Shown piece by piece: positions 53,776 to 63,565 of a stretch of DNA of 64,000 bases; the first letter of the stretch is position 1; each line of letters begins with the position of its first letter. This DNA is from Agrobacterium tumefaciens. Lineage in GTDB: Bacteria; Pseudomonadota; Alphaproteobacteria; Rhizobiales; Rhizobiaceae. The notes below the pieces were generated by a model. That model had not been told where the DNA came from and ran no database searches. It worked only from the letters and a program-made list of their open reading frames with translations. Location of the stretch: contig NZ_CP039888.1 in NCBI RefSeq assembly GCF_005221325.1, positions 1,116,001-1,180,000 on the forward strand. The letters are read 5' to 3'. A program made the translations under genes and the position numbers.

Positions 53776-54487
53776 AGTCCGCAAAAGCTATGGCAGCAAC
53801 GAGGTTCTGAAAGGCATCAACCTCGATGTGGAGCCCGGCGAGGTCATCGCCATCATCGGCAAGAGCGGATCGGGCAAGTCGACCCTGCTTCGCTGCATCA
53901 ACGGGCTGGAGACGATTTCGGCCGGCTCCATATCGGTCGCCGGCGCGCAACTTCTCGAGGATGATCTGCATCTGAAAGCTCTGCGGCTGAAGGTCGGCAT
54001 GATCTTCCAGCAGTTCAACCTCTTTCCGCACCAGACGGTCGGCGGCAACGTCATGCTGTCGCAGACCGTTGTGAAGAAGACACCGAAACCGGAAGCGGAA
54101 GCCGTTGCCCGCAACATGCTGGAACGCGTTGGGCTGGCGCATAAGTTCGATGCCTATCCCGACGAATTGTCCGGCGGTCAGCAGCAACGTGTCGCCATTG
54201 CCCGTGCGCTCGCCATGCAGCCCATCGCGCTCCTCTGCGACGAAATCACATCGGCGCTCGATCCCGAGCTGGTCTCGGAGGTGCTGGCGGTGGTGCGTGA
54301 ACTGGCCGGCGAAGGCATGACGCTGCTGATGGTGACGCATGAAATGAAATTTGCGCGCGACGTCTGCTCCCGCGTCGTTTTCATGCATGAGGGCAGGGTG
54401 CATGAAATCGGACCGCCGGAAGAGGTGTTCTCCAATCCCGCAACGCCCGAGCTCAAGCAGTTTCTGGGCGTTGCTGCGCGCCACTGA
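53753..54487 (+). CDS. Polar amino acid ABC transporter, ATP-binding protein
   Basis: The 244-residue ATPase has Walker A IIGKSGSGKSTLLRCIN, Q-loop FQQFNLFPH, signature LSGGQQQRV, Walker B ALLCDEITSALDPE and the H-loop VTHEM. This is the HisP/GlnQ branch. It ends the operon, followed by a strong bidirectional terminator. Confidence 0.94.
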   Translation: MSLIEITEVRKSYGSNEVLKGINLDVEPGEVIAIIGKSGSGKSTLLRCINGLETISAGSISVAGAQLLEDDLHLKALRLKVGMIFQQFNLFPHQTVGGNVMLSQTVVKKTPKPEAEAVARNMLERVGLAHKFDAYPDELSGGQQQRVAIARALAMQPIALLCDEITSALDPELVSEVLAVVRELAGEGMTLLMVTHEMKFARDVCSRVVFMHEGRVHEIGPPEEVFSNPATPELKQFLGVAARH

Positions 54488-54511
54488 GAACCCATTCGGA
54501 CGGCGCTCAAC

Positions 54512-54545
54512 AAAAAGGCCGGCGGGTGAAAACCTGCCGGCCTTT
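54512..54545. terminator. Bidirectional terminator between the ABC operon and gltA
   Basis: AAAGGCCGGCGGGT (54514-54527) pairs with ACCTGCCGGCCTTT (54532-54545) around a GAAA tetraloop, with one G-T wobble. It suits the convergent genes on either side. Confidence 0.9.
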
Positions 54546-54566
54546 GATCTTACAGGGTTTCGCGGC

Positions 54567-55856
54567 TTAACGCTTGGAAACCGGAACGTAATCGCGCTTG
54601 CCGGCGCCCGTGTAGAGCTGGCGCGGACGGCCGATGCGCTGCTGCGGATCTTCGATCATTTCGTTCCACTGGGCGATCCAGCCGACGGTGCGGGCAAGAG
54701 CGAAGAGAACGGTGAACATGGTCGTGGGGAAGCCGAGCGCCTTCAGCGTGATGCCCGAATAGAAGTCGACATTCGGGTACAGCTTCTTTTCGACGAAGTA
54801 GGGGTCGGAAAGGGCGATCTTTTCCAGTTCCAGCGCGACCTGCATGATCGGATCGTCGGAATTGCCGGTGGCTTCCAGCACTTCGTACATCGTCTTCTGC
54901 ATGATCTTGGCGCGGGGGTCGTAGTTCTTGTAGACGCGGTGGCCAAAGCCCATCAGGCGGAACGGGTCGTTCTTGTCCTTGGCGCGGGCGATATATTCCG
55001 GAATACGGTCAACCGTGCCGATTTCGTTCAGCATGTTGAGCGCTGCTTCGTTGGCGCCGCCGTGAGCCGGGCCCCAGAGGCAGGCGATGCCAGCCGCGAT
55101 ACAGGCGAACGGATTTGCACCAGACGAACCGGCAAGACGCACCGTGGAGGTGGAGGCGTTCTGCTCGTGATCGGCATGCAGGATGAAGATGCGGTCCATG
55201 GCGCGGGCCAGAACCGGATCCACCTTGTAGTCCTCGCAGGGCACCGCAAAGCACATGTGCAGGAAGTTGGAGGCGTAATCCAGATCGTTCTTCGGGTAAA
55301 CGAAGGGCTGGCCGATATGGTACTTGTAGGCCATGGCTGCGATCGTCGGCATCTTCGCGATCATGCGCAGCGAAGCGACCATGCGCTGGTGCGGATCGGT
55401 GATGTCGGTCGAGTCGTGGTAGAAGGCCGAGAGCGCGCCGACCGTGCCGCACATGACGGCCATCGGGTGTGCGTCGCGGCGATAGCCGGTGAAGAAGCGG
55501 CTCATCTGCTCATGCACCATGGTGTGGCGCGTGACGCGGGTGTCGAAATCCTTCTTCTGCGCAGCCGTCGGCAATTCGCCGTAAAGCAGCAGATAGCAGG
55601 TTTCCAGGAAGTCGCCCTGTTCAGCCAGCTGCTCGATGGGGAAGCCACGGTGCAGGAGAACGCCCTCGTCACCGTCGATATAGGTGATCTTGGATTCGCA
55701 GGAGGCCGTCGACGTGAAACCCGGGTCGTAGGTGAAGGAGCCCGTGTGCTTGTAGAGCGTGGCGATATCGACGACGCTTGGTCCAATCGTGCCTTCCCTG
55801 ACCGGGAGTTCCACCTGCTTTTCGCCAAGTGTCACTGTAGCGCTTTTTTCCGTCAT
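54567..55856 (-). CDS. gltA: Citrate synthase
   Basis: GltA condenses oxaloacetate and acetyl-CoA to citrate, entering the TCA cycle. The 429-residue type II (Gram-negative, NADH-sensitive class) enzyme shows [61 protein letters not shown] and [20 protein letters not shown] upstream of the ATG at 55856 serves as ribosome binding site. In related rhizobia gltA lies near lpxB; here an ABC transporter cluster lies between them. Confidence 0.97.
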   Translation of the reverse strand: MTEKSATVTLGEKQVELPVREGTIGPSVVDIATLYKHTGSFTYDPGFTSTASCESKITYIDGDEGVLLHRGFPIEQLAEQGDFLETCYLLLYGELPTAAQKKDFDTRVTRHTMVHEQMSRFFTGYRRDAHPMAVMCGTVGALSAFYHDSTDITDPHQRMVASLRMIAKMPTIAAMAYKYHIGQPFVYPKNDLDYASNFLHMCFAVPCEDYKVDPVLARAMDRIFILHADHEQNASTSTVRLAGSSGANPFACIAAGIACLWGPAHGGANEAALNMLNEIGTVDRIPEYIARAKDKNDPFRLMGFGHRVYKNYDPRAKIMQKTMYEVLEATGNSDDPIMQVALELEKIALSDPYFVEKKLYPNVDFYSGITLKALGFPTTMFTVLFALARTVGWIAQWNEMIEDPQQRIGRPRQLYTGAGKRDYVPVSKR

Positions 55857-56058
55857 ACTGATCCTCCGAGAACATGCGGGTGGAGGCGTTGAGACACGCC
55901 TCGCGGTTAAGCGTCTACCGATTAGCTATATGATCCTGGCGCCGATGCCAAGCTATCCAAAGGTCAAATTGTGCATTGCGGCAAACGCAATTGTGTTCCT
56001 TTTCCCTTTCTCCATCATAGCAATTCAATCTCGGTCAACACAGGGTTAAAGGAAAGCA

Positions 56059-58593
56059 TTGCAATCCCGCGCGTCCACCTGCAAACCTGTTTCCAGTGCG
56101 GCAGGGGCGCGGCGCAGATTGCTTGGTCAAGGGGAAAAACAGCATTTCGGATATGCCGAAACGATGCAGGGCGGCTTGCCCCGCACGGCGGATATCCTGT
56201 CACCGCTGCGCCGGACCGGCGAGGTCGCGACATATGATCTGCCGGCCCTTGTCAGCAGGCCGAAACCGCAAACTGCCATTGTCCAGAAAATCACCGCCTG
56301 CCTCGCCGAGGAACGCGCATTCGGCCATGATTTTCTTTTCGTGCCTGTTTTCATCGGCTGCGGAGCGATCCTCTGGTTTTCACTGGATGCAGCACCTTCA
56401 TTGCCGCTTCTCGTCGTTCTTTTTTTGCTCGCTGCCGGCCTGGCAGTCGCCACCCGATATCGCGTGACCCTGGCAGCCACGGCCTGCAGCATCGCCGCGC
56501 TGTTGTTGCTGGGCATGCTTTTTGCCGAATTCGAAACGCGGCGGGCAGGGACAGTGGTGCTGGATACGCCCGTCACCACCACCATATCAGGCACGGTGAT
56601 ACGCCGGGAGGTCGATGCCCGCGGCGACTGGCGGTATGTGGTGCAACTGGCCGTGACGGAAACGCCGACAGTGTCACGCCCGCCGGGAAAGGTTTCTTTG
56701 CTGGCCCGTGGCGGCGGCGAGCCTGCGGCACTCGGTGCGACCATCCGCGGCAAGGCGTGGCTTTCGCCGCCATCCGGTCCGGCTTTGCCCGGTCTCAACG
56801 ATTTTGCCTTCTCCTCCTATTTCAAGGGCATCGGCGCGACCGGCTTTTTTTACAAGCCGCCGCAGACGGTCACTGCCCCTGATATCGGCGCGAAAAAGGA
56901 CTGGCTGGAATGGGCCGATATGCGGCTCTACGGCCTGCGCACCGCCATTGCCGAGCGCATCCGCAACACTATCGGCGGTGACGCCGGCGCTTTTGCCGCC
57001 TCCATCGTCACCGATGAGAGACAGGCCATATCGGCCGGGACGATGGAAGCCCTGCGGCTTTCCGGCCTTGCCCATATCGTCGCCATATCCGGGCTCAACA
57101 TGGCGCTGGCATCAGGTATATTCTTCGTTGGACTGAGGCTCGCCTTCAGCCTGTTCCCGGCCTTTGCCCAGCGCTGGCCGGTGAAGAAGATGTCGGCCTT
57201 TGCGGCGCTGCTGATGACGCTCGCCTATTATCTGATTTCCGGTTTTGCCGTCTCTGCCGAACGTGCCTGGCTGATGATGTCGGTGATGCTGATCGCCGTT
57301 CTTTTCGACCAGCCCTCGCTCAGCCTCAGGAATGTTGCGCTGTCTGCCCTGGTCATCCTTGCTCTGTCTCCTTCGGAAATCATGGGGCCGAGCTTCCAGA
57401 TGTCCTTTGCCGCGACGATCGCGCTTGTTGCCGCCTATGCCGCCTGGAGCCGCTGGCGCACCGACCGGGAGCGTCTGTTCATCGGGCGCAAATCGGTGTG
57501 GATGACGGTGGCGGGAACGGCAGGCGCCGTCATCGGCGGCGTCGTCACCACATCGCTGATCGGCGGGCTTTCGACGGCGATCTATTCCGTCGAGCATTTC
57601 CAGCGTGTCACCACCTATGGACTTTTCGCCAATCTGGCAGCTATGCCGCTGATGTCGCTGATCGTCATGCCCTTCGGCCTCATCGCGATGCTGTTGATGC
57701 CCTTCGGGCTGGATGCGCCCTTCCTGAAGGTCATGGGTTACGGCATGGCGCTTGTCATCGAGGTTGCGCAGGAGGTGGCGTCCTGGGGCGGCAGCGCTGC
57801 GACCGGGCGGCCGCATGACTGGTTCATAGGCATCGCCTCGGCCGGCTTTCTGTTGCTGACATTGCTGCGCAGCCGGCTGGCGCTTCTTGGAATTCCGCCT
57901 CTGCTCCTCGCCTTCGGCCTCTCTGGAGCCGTCGCCCAACGCAGTCTGCCTGATCTGCTTATCCATGAGGAAGGCAAGCTGGTGGCGCTTCTGGACGATG
58001 GCAAGGTCTACACCACCAAAACGCGGCCGCAGGGCTTCATTTATGAGCAATGGCAGAGGGCGCTGCTGTTGCCTGAGAAACCGCTTCCACCGGTCCTTCT
58101 CAAGACGGCGGCTCCTACAACCACAGTTGCTCTCAGCACAAAATCGAAGCTCGCGCCCGAGGATATGAAGGCCGTGGCGCGGGAGATGATAGCTGCGCTG
58201 AGGGATGCTGCGCCTGGAGTCTTCACCTGCAGGACAGGAATCTGGTGTGTGGCGCGGGCGAGAAGTGGCGAATTTATCATAGTGCTGGAAGACGGCCGGT
58301 TCGCAGGGAAAGCCTGTGATATTGCCGATATCGTCATCGTTTCCCGCAGAACCTCGTTTGCGCAATGCCGCTCGGGCGCGTTGCTGCTCAATCGCGACAC
58401 ATTAAGGCGCATCGGCTCGGTGGAGATAAATTTCGCCGGCAGCGATCAAGCGGGGGTCGTCGGACAGATGCGCGCGGCAACTGGCGGCACCGACAGGCCG
58501 TGGAGCGAACATCGCTATTTCGACTGGAAGAGTGGCCGTTTTGACCGTGAGGTGCCTGAAGCCGTCACCCGGTTGCTGACGGCATCGCAATGA
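56059..58593 (+). CDS. comEC: ComEC/Rec2-family membrane protein
   Basis: ComEC forms the inner membrane channel for DNA uptake in competent bacteria. The 844-residue protein has an N-terminal membrane region, a DUF4131-like soluble domain, and a multi-helix competence domain with the typical SIVTDERQAISAGTMEALRLSGLAHIVAISGLNM segment. The C-terminal 200 residues occupy the place of the metallo-beta-lactamase domain, but I see no HxHxDH motif. The start is uncertain: TTG 56059 has GGAAAGCA upstream, while ATG 56164 is also in frame. Confidence 0.86.
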   Translation: MQSRASTCKPVSSAAGARRRLLGQGEKQHFGYAETMQGGLPRTADILSPLRRTGEVATYDLPALVSRPKPQTAIVQKITACLAEERAFGHDFLFVPVFIGCGAILWFSLDAAPSLPLLVVLFLLAAGLAVATRYRVTLAATACSIAALLLLGMLFAEFETRRAGTVVLDTPVTTTISGTVIRREVDARGDWRYVVQLAVTETPTVSRPPGKVSLLARGGGEPAALGATIRGKAWLSPPSGPALPGLNDFAFSSYFKGIGATGFFYKPPQTVTAPDIGAKKDWLEWADMRLYGLRTAIAERIRNTIGGDAGAFAASIVTDERQAISAGTMEALRLSGLAHIVAISGLNMALASGIFFVGLRLAFSLFPAFAQRWPVKKMSAFAALLMTLAYYLISGFAVSAERAWLMMSVMLIAVLFDQPSLSLRNVALSALVILALSPSEIMGPSFQMSFAATIALVAAYAAWSRWRTDRERLFIGRKSVWMTVAGTAGAVIGGVVTTSLIGGLSTAIYSVEHFQRVTTYGLFANLAAMPLMSLIVMPFGLIAMLLMPFGLDAPFLKVMGYGMALVIEVAQEVASWGGSAATGRPHDWFIGIASAGFLLLTLLRSRLALLGIPPLLLAFGLSGAVAQRSLPDLLIHEEGKLVALLDDGKVYTTKTRPQGFIYEQWQRALLLPEKPLPPVLLKTAAPTTTVALSTKSKLAPEDMKAVAREMIAALRDAAPGVFTCRTGIWCVARARSGEFIIVLEDGRFAGKACDIADIVIVSRRTSFAQCRSGALLLNRDTLRRIGSVEINFAGSDQAGVVGQMRAATGGTDRPWSEHRYFDWKSGRFDREVPEAVTRLLTASQ

Positions 58594-58612
58594 GTGCCGC
58601 CAGCGTGGTTCG

Positions 58613-59290
58613 TCAGGCCTTTACCCGCAGGTCCGCGATCAATTCGCCAATACCGCCGATCTCCTCTTCGTGTGGCAGATCGCGCCAGATTTCCTTCACT
58701 CCGGCCTCGTACCATTCGCGCATGGCAGGCAGGGCAAGCAGCCGGTCGCAATAGGCCTTCGCCGCCTGCGAAAGATCGGCGCCATAGGTCTGGAAACGGA
58801 ACGCCACCGGGCAGAAGAAAGCATCGACCGCCGTGAATTTCTGACCGGCGAGAAAAGGTCCGCCGAATTTTGTGAGGCCTTCGCTCCAAAGCGCATCGAT
58901 GCGCTTTATGTCGGCCGTTAGCCCAACGTCGCCGCCCTTCGGCTTTACCCGGACGCCGACCGACATGGGGTAGAGATTGCGCAGCGAAAAGAAGCCCGCA
59001 TGCATTTCACTCGCCGCCGAGCGTGACCAGGCCCGTGCCTGCTTGTCGCTTGCCCAGACGCCCTGATGTCTCTCAGCCAGATATTCGGCGATCGACAGCG
59101 TCTCCCAGACCGTCACGCCCTCATCGACAAGGCAGGGCACCTTGCCGGTCGGCGAAAAGCTGGAGAAGGAAACGCCTTGGCCGAAGGGAACGAGTTTTTC
59201 ATCAAAGGCGATGCCGAGCGTGCGCATCAAAACCCAGGGCCGCAGCGACCATGAGGAATAGTTCTTGTTGGCAATATAAAGATCATACAT
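58613..59290 (-). CDS. Glutathione S-transferase family protein
   Basis: The 225-residue protein has the thioredoxin-like N-terminal GST domain (YIANKNYSSWSLRPWVLMRTLGI, PTGKVPCLVDEGVTVWETLSIAEYLAE) and a helical C-terminal domain. SSWSLRPW suggests a serine active site of the zeta/beta-like type. The substrate is unknown. It converges on comEC with 19 bases between stops. The start at 59290 is preferred to 59317, which adds a weak extension. Confidence 0.9.
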   Translation of the reverse strand: MYDLYIANKNYSSWSLRPWVLMRTLGIAFDEKLVPFGQGVSFSSFSPTGKVPCLVDEGVTVWETLSIAEYLAERHQGVWASDKQARAWSRSAASEMHAGFFSLRNLYPMSVGVRVKPKGGDVGLTADIKRIDALWSEGLTKFGGPFLAGQKFTAVDAFFCPVAFRFQTYGADLSQAAKAYCDRLLALPAMREWYEAGVKEIWRDLPHEEEIGGIGELIADLRVKA

Positions 59291-59543
59291 GGCGTTTTCC
59301 CCCGATAGGACGCGCATTTCTATACCAGCGAAGGGGCGTTGGAATATCGCAAAGAATCCATGACTCCCATAACGCCAATTGATGGATGGGACGTCGTCAA
59401 CGACGGTATTTCGCAGCGACTAGCGGGTTTGCCATTTCAAAAAGAAAAGGCGCATCAATTCAACAGAATGACACGCCCTTCATCTTGCAGGCCAGATATG
59501 CCGCTCTTCAACCGATTCGGTTTTATCCAAACCGTCGGCAGCA

Positions 59544-60266
59544 TCAATGATATCTGCGGATCAGCCCCACCAGCTTGCCCTGTATCTTCACCCGATCCGG
59601 TCCGAAAATGCGGGTCTCATAGGCCGGGTTCGCCGCCTCCAGCGCTATGGAAGCGCCCTTCCGGCGGAAGCGCTTCAGCGTGGCTTCTTCATCATCCACC
59701 AGCGCCACGACGATATCGCCCGGATTGGCCGTGTTGCCGTTGCGGATAATGACGGTATCGCCGTCAAAAATGCCGGCCTCGATCATCGAATCGCCTTTGA
59801 CCTCGAGCGCGTAATGCTCGCCTGAACCCAGCATATCCACCGGCACGGCCACATCATGGGTATTGTTCTGGATGGCGGAAATCGGCACACCGGCAGCGAT
59901 ACGACCCATGACGGGAACGGTGGCGGCTCCGGCGAAATCATTGGCGGGCGCCTTCGCGGCAGGGGCCTGTTCCGGCTCCTTCGGTTTTCCAAGGCTGCCT
60001 TCGATAACGCTCGGCGAAAAGCCGCGCTGTGGCCTTGCGCCCGGCGTGTAAGCCTCGGGTAGCTTGATGACTTCCAGCGCTCGCGCCCTGTTAGGTAGCC
60101 GGCGAATGAACCCGCGCTCTTCAAGCGCGGTGATCAGCCGGTGGATGCCGGATTTGGAAGCAAGATCGAGTGCGTCCTTCATTTCATCGAAGGAGGGCGG
60201 CACGCCGGACTCTTTCATTCTTTCATGAATGAAGAGAAGCAATTCCTGCTGTTTGCGCGTGAGCAT
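59544..60266 (-). CDS. lexA: SOS response repressor LexA
   Basis: LexA represses DNA damage genes until RecA filaments trigger its self-cleavage. The 240-residue protein has an N-terminal winged helix ([33 protein letters not shown]), the cleavage site Ala125-Gly126 ([10 protein letters not shown]), the nucleophile Ser160 (KGDSMIEAG) and general base Lys198 (ATLKRF). The linker around 65-115 is longer than in E. coli LexA (202 residues). A SOS box lies 64 bases upstream. Confidence 0.97.
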   Translation of the reverse strand: MLTRKQQELLLFIHERMKESGVPPSFDEMKDALDLASKSGIHRLITALEERGFIRRLPNRARALEVIKLPEAYTPGARPQRGFSPSVIEGSLGKPKEPEQAPAAKAPANDFAGAATVPVMGRIAAGVPISAIQNNTHDVAVPVDMLGSGEHYALEVKGDSMIEAGIFDGDTVIIRNGNTANPGDIVVALVDDEEATLKRFRRKGASIALEAANPAYETRIFGPDRVKIQGKLVGLIRRYH

Positions 60267-60329
60267 GAGGAAAACACCCTTGAGAATCGTCGTTGAAGTC
60301 GCGAAACAAATACAGAACGAACACTATAT

Positions 60330-60344
60330 GTTCCATATGTGTTC
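60330..60344. promoter_or_regulatory. lexA: SOS box upstream of lexA
   Basis: GTTC (60330-60333), CATATGT, GTTC (60341-60344) matches exactly the alphaproteobacterial LexA site GTTC-N7-GTTC. It lies in the promoter region of lexA, implying autoregulation. Confidence 0.9.
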
Positions 60345-60558
60345 CGCAATCCCCTAAAATTTCGTGAAGGATGCATCTCAGATCGTGATTCAATCTTCGA
60401 AACCGGAAGGAGAACAGGCAGATGACACCAGCGGCGTCGTGAATAGACGCCGGTGGCGGATTCCCATCGATGAAATTGTCGACCGCAGAGCCGGAAACGG
60501 TGCGCGCCGCAGGTTCGGAGACTGCATTCGCTCACCGGCTCTCTGAACGAACAACTGG

Positions 60559-61290
60559 CTATTTCACGCCATTGGAGAGAAAGGCCTGCAGCTCGGGCGT
60601 TTGCGGTTGCTCGAACAGCTGTTTCGAAGCGCCCATTTCCCAGATCTTGCCCTGATGCATGAAGACGGTCACATTTGCGACACTGCGGGCAAAGCTCATT
60701 TCATGGGTCACCAGCAACATCGTCATGCCTTCCCGCGCCAGCTGTTCCATGACGAGAAGCACTTCTCCCGTCAGTTCGGGATCGAGAGCGGATGTCACCT
60801 CATCGAACAGCATGACTTTCGGCCGCATCGCCAGCGATCGGGCAATGGCCACGCGCTGCTGTTGCCCGCCTGACAACATGTCGGGATAGGCGTCGAATTT
60901 TTCCGCCAGCCCCACCTGTGCCAGCACCTTGCGCGCCAGGGCATCGGCATTCGCCTTTGCGACATCCTGCGTTATCTTCGGAGACAGCATGATGTTTTCG
61001 CCGACGGTCAGATGTGGGAAGAGATTATAGCTCTGGAAGACGATGCCGACGTCCTTGCGCAGCTGTCTGAGCTTGGTCTGGTCCTGCTCCACCCTGTGTC
61101 CCGCGGCGGTGATACTGCCGGACTGAAACTCTTCGAGACCATTGATGCAGCGCAGCATCGTGCTCTTGCCGGAGCCGCTGCGCCCGATGATGGCAACGAC
61201 CTGTCCCGCCTCGACGGTCAGCGATACACCCTTCAGAACTTCAAGGGCGCCATAACGCTTGTGCACCTGATCAATTGTTACGACCGACAT
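60559..61290 (-). CDS. Polar amino acid ABC transporter, ATP-binding protein (second system)
   Basis: The 243-residue ATPase has Walker A IIGRSGSGKSTMLRCIN, signature LSGGQQQRV, Walker B VMLFDEVTSALDPE and VTHEM, in the GlnQ/HisP branch. The ATG at 61290 lies inside the end of the preceding permease gene, so translation is coupled. It is a paralogue of the ATPase at 53753. Confidence 0.94.
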   Translation of the reverse strand: MSVVTIDQVHKRYGALEVLKGVSLTVEAGQVVAIIGRSGSGKSTMLRCINGLEEFQSGSITAAGHRVEQDQTKLRQLRKDVGIVFQSYNLFPHLTVGENIMLSPKITQDVAKANADALARKVLAQVGLAEKFDAYPDMLSGGQQQRVAIARSLAMRPKVMLFDEVTSALDPELTGEVLLVMEQLAREGMTMLLVTHEMSFARSVANVTVFMHQGKIWEMGASKQLFEQPQTPELQAFLSNGVK

Positions 61291-61924
61291 GAAGAACCCT
61301 TTCGAGATGGCGGCTGAGGCGCGATAGCGGGAAGCAGATCGCGAAATAAAGAAGGGCGACGATGAAGAACACCTGGAAGGGTCTGAACGTCGCATTGTTG
61401 ACGAGCTGGCCTGCCCGTGAAAGTTCCACGAAGCCCACCACGGATACGATGGAGGTGTTCTTGACGAGTTGGACAAGGAAACCCACCGTCGGAGGCAGGG
61501 AAAGCCGCAGCGCCTGCGGCAGGATGACGTAGCGATACTGCTGGAAACGCGTGAGCGCCAGCGAGGCCGAGGCCTCCCATTGCTGCTGAGGCACCGCCTG
61601 AATGGAGCCGCGCCAGATTTCCGCCAGATAGGCCGAGACATAGACCGACAGGGACACCGATGCGGCCAGTAGTGGCGGTATCTCGAACCCGAACAGCGTC
61701 AGCCCGTAATAGGACATGAACAGGATCATCAGCACCGGTATCGACTGGATGATGGTGATGTAACCTGCCGCGACGCTGCGGACCGATCCGTATTGAGAAA
61801 GCCGCATGATGGCGAAGAAGCCGCCAGCCAGCGAGCCGATGCTGAAGGCGATGGCCGTCAGGACGATGGACCAGCCGGCCGCACGAAGCAGGAAAAGAAA
61901 TTCAGGCCAACCGAATGTGGACAT
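61271..61924 (-). CDS. Polar amino acid ABC transporter, permease (second system)
   Basis: The 217-residue permease has TIIQSIPVLMILFMSYYGLTLFGFE and the coupling region EASASLALTRFQQYRYVILPQALRLSLPPTVGFLVQLVKNTS. The ATG at 61924 overlaps the stop of the other permease (ATG at 61924 is the last base of that gene's frame). It is the second membrane subunit of this transporter. Confidence 0.92.
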   Translation of the reverse strand: MSTFGWPEFLFLLRAAGWSIVLTAIAFSIGSLAGGFFAIMRLSQYGSVRSVAAGYITIIQSIPVLMILFMSYYGLTLFGFEIPPLLAASVSLSVYVSAYLAEIWRGSIQAVPQQQWEASASLALTRFQQYRYVILPQALRLSLPPTVGFLVQLVKNTSIVSVVGFVELSRAGQLVNNATFRPFQVFFIVALLYFAICFPLSRLSRHLERVLHVGRNN

Positions 61925-62628
61925 CAGGCAATTCCTTCCTTGACGGTCATCGCGGACAGGACCGTGACGCGGCGGCGGAATAGCCAGTGACCGAGCCATG
62001 CGAGGATGATTTTCAGCGCCAGCGCCAGAAGCAGGTAGATGACGGTCACGACGATGTAGGTCTCAAAGCTGCGAAACGTCCGTTGCTCGATGATCGAAGC
62101 CGCACCGGATAGCTCTGGCACCGAGATGAAGGAGCAGATGCTAGATGCGAGAAGCATCAGCACGAACTGGCTGGACAGCGCCGGCCATATTTTTGCAAAG
62201 GCCGGTTTCATCACCACGTAACGAAACACCTGAAGGCGGCTGAGCGAGAGCGACAGGCCCGCCTCGACCTGGGAGCGGTGTATGGACTCCACCCCGGCGC
62301 GAATGATCTCCGTCGCATAGGCCGAAAGGTTGAGCGTCATGGCAAAGAGCGCCGCCTGTGTTCCGGACATGCGAAAGCCCACGAGCGGCAGCCCGAAGAA
62401 GACCATGAACAGCTGGACGAGAAACGGTGTGTTCCTGAGCAATTCGACATAGGAATCGACGCCGAAGCGGATGGCTCCATTTCCGAGACTGCGCATGGCG
62501 ACCAGCGCCACGGCGATCATTGTGCCGAGGACGATAGCGGTTGCCGACAGGCCTATCGTCAACATGATGCCGCGCCAGATCATATCCGATTCAGCAAACA
62601 CGGCCTCGAAGTGAAGTGAAAAATTCAT
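61924..62628 (-). CDS. Polar amino acid ABC transporter, permease (second system)
   Basis: The 234-residue permease starts MNFSLHFEAVFAESDMIW and contains SYVELLRNTPFLVQLFMVFFGLPLVG and the coupling segment EAGLSLSLSRLQVFRYVVMKPAFAKIWPAL. The ATG at 62628 lies 68 bases after the SBP stop and follows GGAGGAGCCAGC. Confidence 0.92.
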   Translation of the reverse strand: MNFSLHFEAVFAESDMIWRGIMLTIGLSATAIVLGTMIAVALVAMRSLGNGAIRFGVDSYVELLRNTPFLVQLFMVFFGLPLVGFRMSGTQAALFAMTLNLSAYATEIIRAGVESIHRSQVEAGLSLSLSRLQVFRYVVMKPAFAKIWPALSSQFVLMLLASSICSFISVPELSGAASIIEQRTFRSFETYIVVTVIYLLLALALKIILAWLGHWLFRRRVTVLSAMTVKEGIA

Positions 62629-62696
62629 GCTGGCTCCTCCCGAATAAGCGGTTCCGGCGCGCCTGTGGAAGGGCGCGCCGGAGTTTTGCCGTCCGA

Positions 62697-63503
62697 TCAG
62701 AACGTCGGGAGAACGGGCAGGGGCGTGCCGACCCATTTGCGGGCAATCGCGTCCAGCTCTCCATTCTGCTTGATGTAATAGATCGTATTGTTCAGCCACT
62801 GATGCAGGTCCGCGGCGTCCTTGCGAACGGTCATCGAGTTCGGCTGCATGGAGAAGAAGAATTTCACCTCCGTCGTCGTATCGCCGCGCAGCTTGATGGC
62901 CGCGTTGGCCTGCGCATCCGGGCCGGCGATCGCTTGCACCTGACCCGAGAAAAGAGCCTGCATGGTCGTCGCGTCATCATCAAAGCGCAGGATCGTCAGG
63001 CCCAGTTCCTTCTCGCGGTTGACGAATTCGCGCTCGACGCTCGATCCGCGATTGACCCCGACAGTCATGCCCTTCAGGTCTTCCCATTTTTCAATCTTGG
63101 TATCCTTGTGGGAATAGATCCCCACCTGGAAGGCGCTGTAGGGATTGGTGAACATCACCGCCTTGGCGCGCTCCGGCGTCGGCGCCAGCGTCGCGACGAG
63201 GAAGTCCACCTTACCGGATTCCAGGGCCGGAATGCGCGACGGTGGCGTCAACTGGACCATCGTGACCGGTACGCCGAGATATTTGCCGATAAGCGTTGCG
63301 ACATCGGCATCATACCCGACCGGATTTCCCTGCGCATCCACCGAGCCGAAGGGCGGCGCACCGACCAGCACGCCGATCTTCACCGAGCCGCGCTTGACGA
63401 TGTCATCGACGCTCTGTGCATTTGCCGAAAAACCGGCGAAGATACCGGCACAAACCCCGATCGCGGCAGCAACGGATTTAAAAGACTGAAAGATGCTCAT
63501 CAC
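62697..63503 (-). CDS. Polar amino acid ABC transporter, substrate-binding protein (second system)
   Basis: The 268-residue periplasmic protein has a signal peptide (about 1-30, ending SANA), then the family 3 SBP fold: RGSVKIGVLVGAPPFGSVDAQG, GYDADVATLIGKYLGVPVTMVQL, VDFLVATLAPTPERAKAVMFTNPY. The ligand is not predictable from sequence. No dedicated regulator is visible in the window; the operon probably continues upstream through the dehydrogenase. Confidence 0.92.
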   Translation of the reverse strand: MMSIFQSFKSVAAAIGVCAGIFAGFSANAQSVDDIVKRGSVKIGVLVGAPPFGSVDAQGNPVGYDADVATLIGKYLGVPVTMVQLTPPSRIPALESGKVDFLVATLAPTPERAKAVMFTNPYSAFQVGIYSHKDTKIEKWEDLKGMTVGVNRGSSVEREFVNREKELGLTILRFDDDATTMQALFSGQVQAIAGPDAQANAAIKLRGDTTTEVKFFFSMQPNSMTVRKDAADLHQWLNNTIYYIKQNGELDAIARKWVGTPLPVLPTF

Positions 63504-63565
63504 TCTCTCCCTGGTTGATTGAGCTTTGGTTTACGGCCGGCTCCTCCCGGCCATGCGGTGATCTG

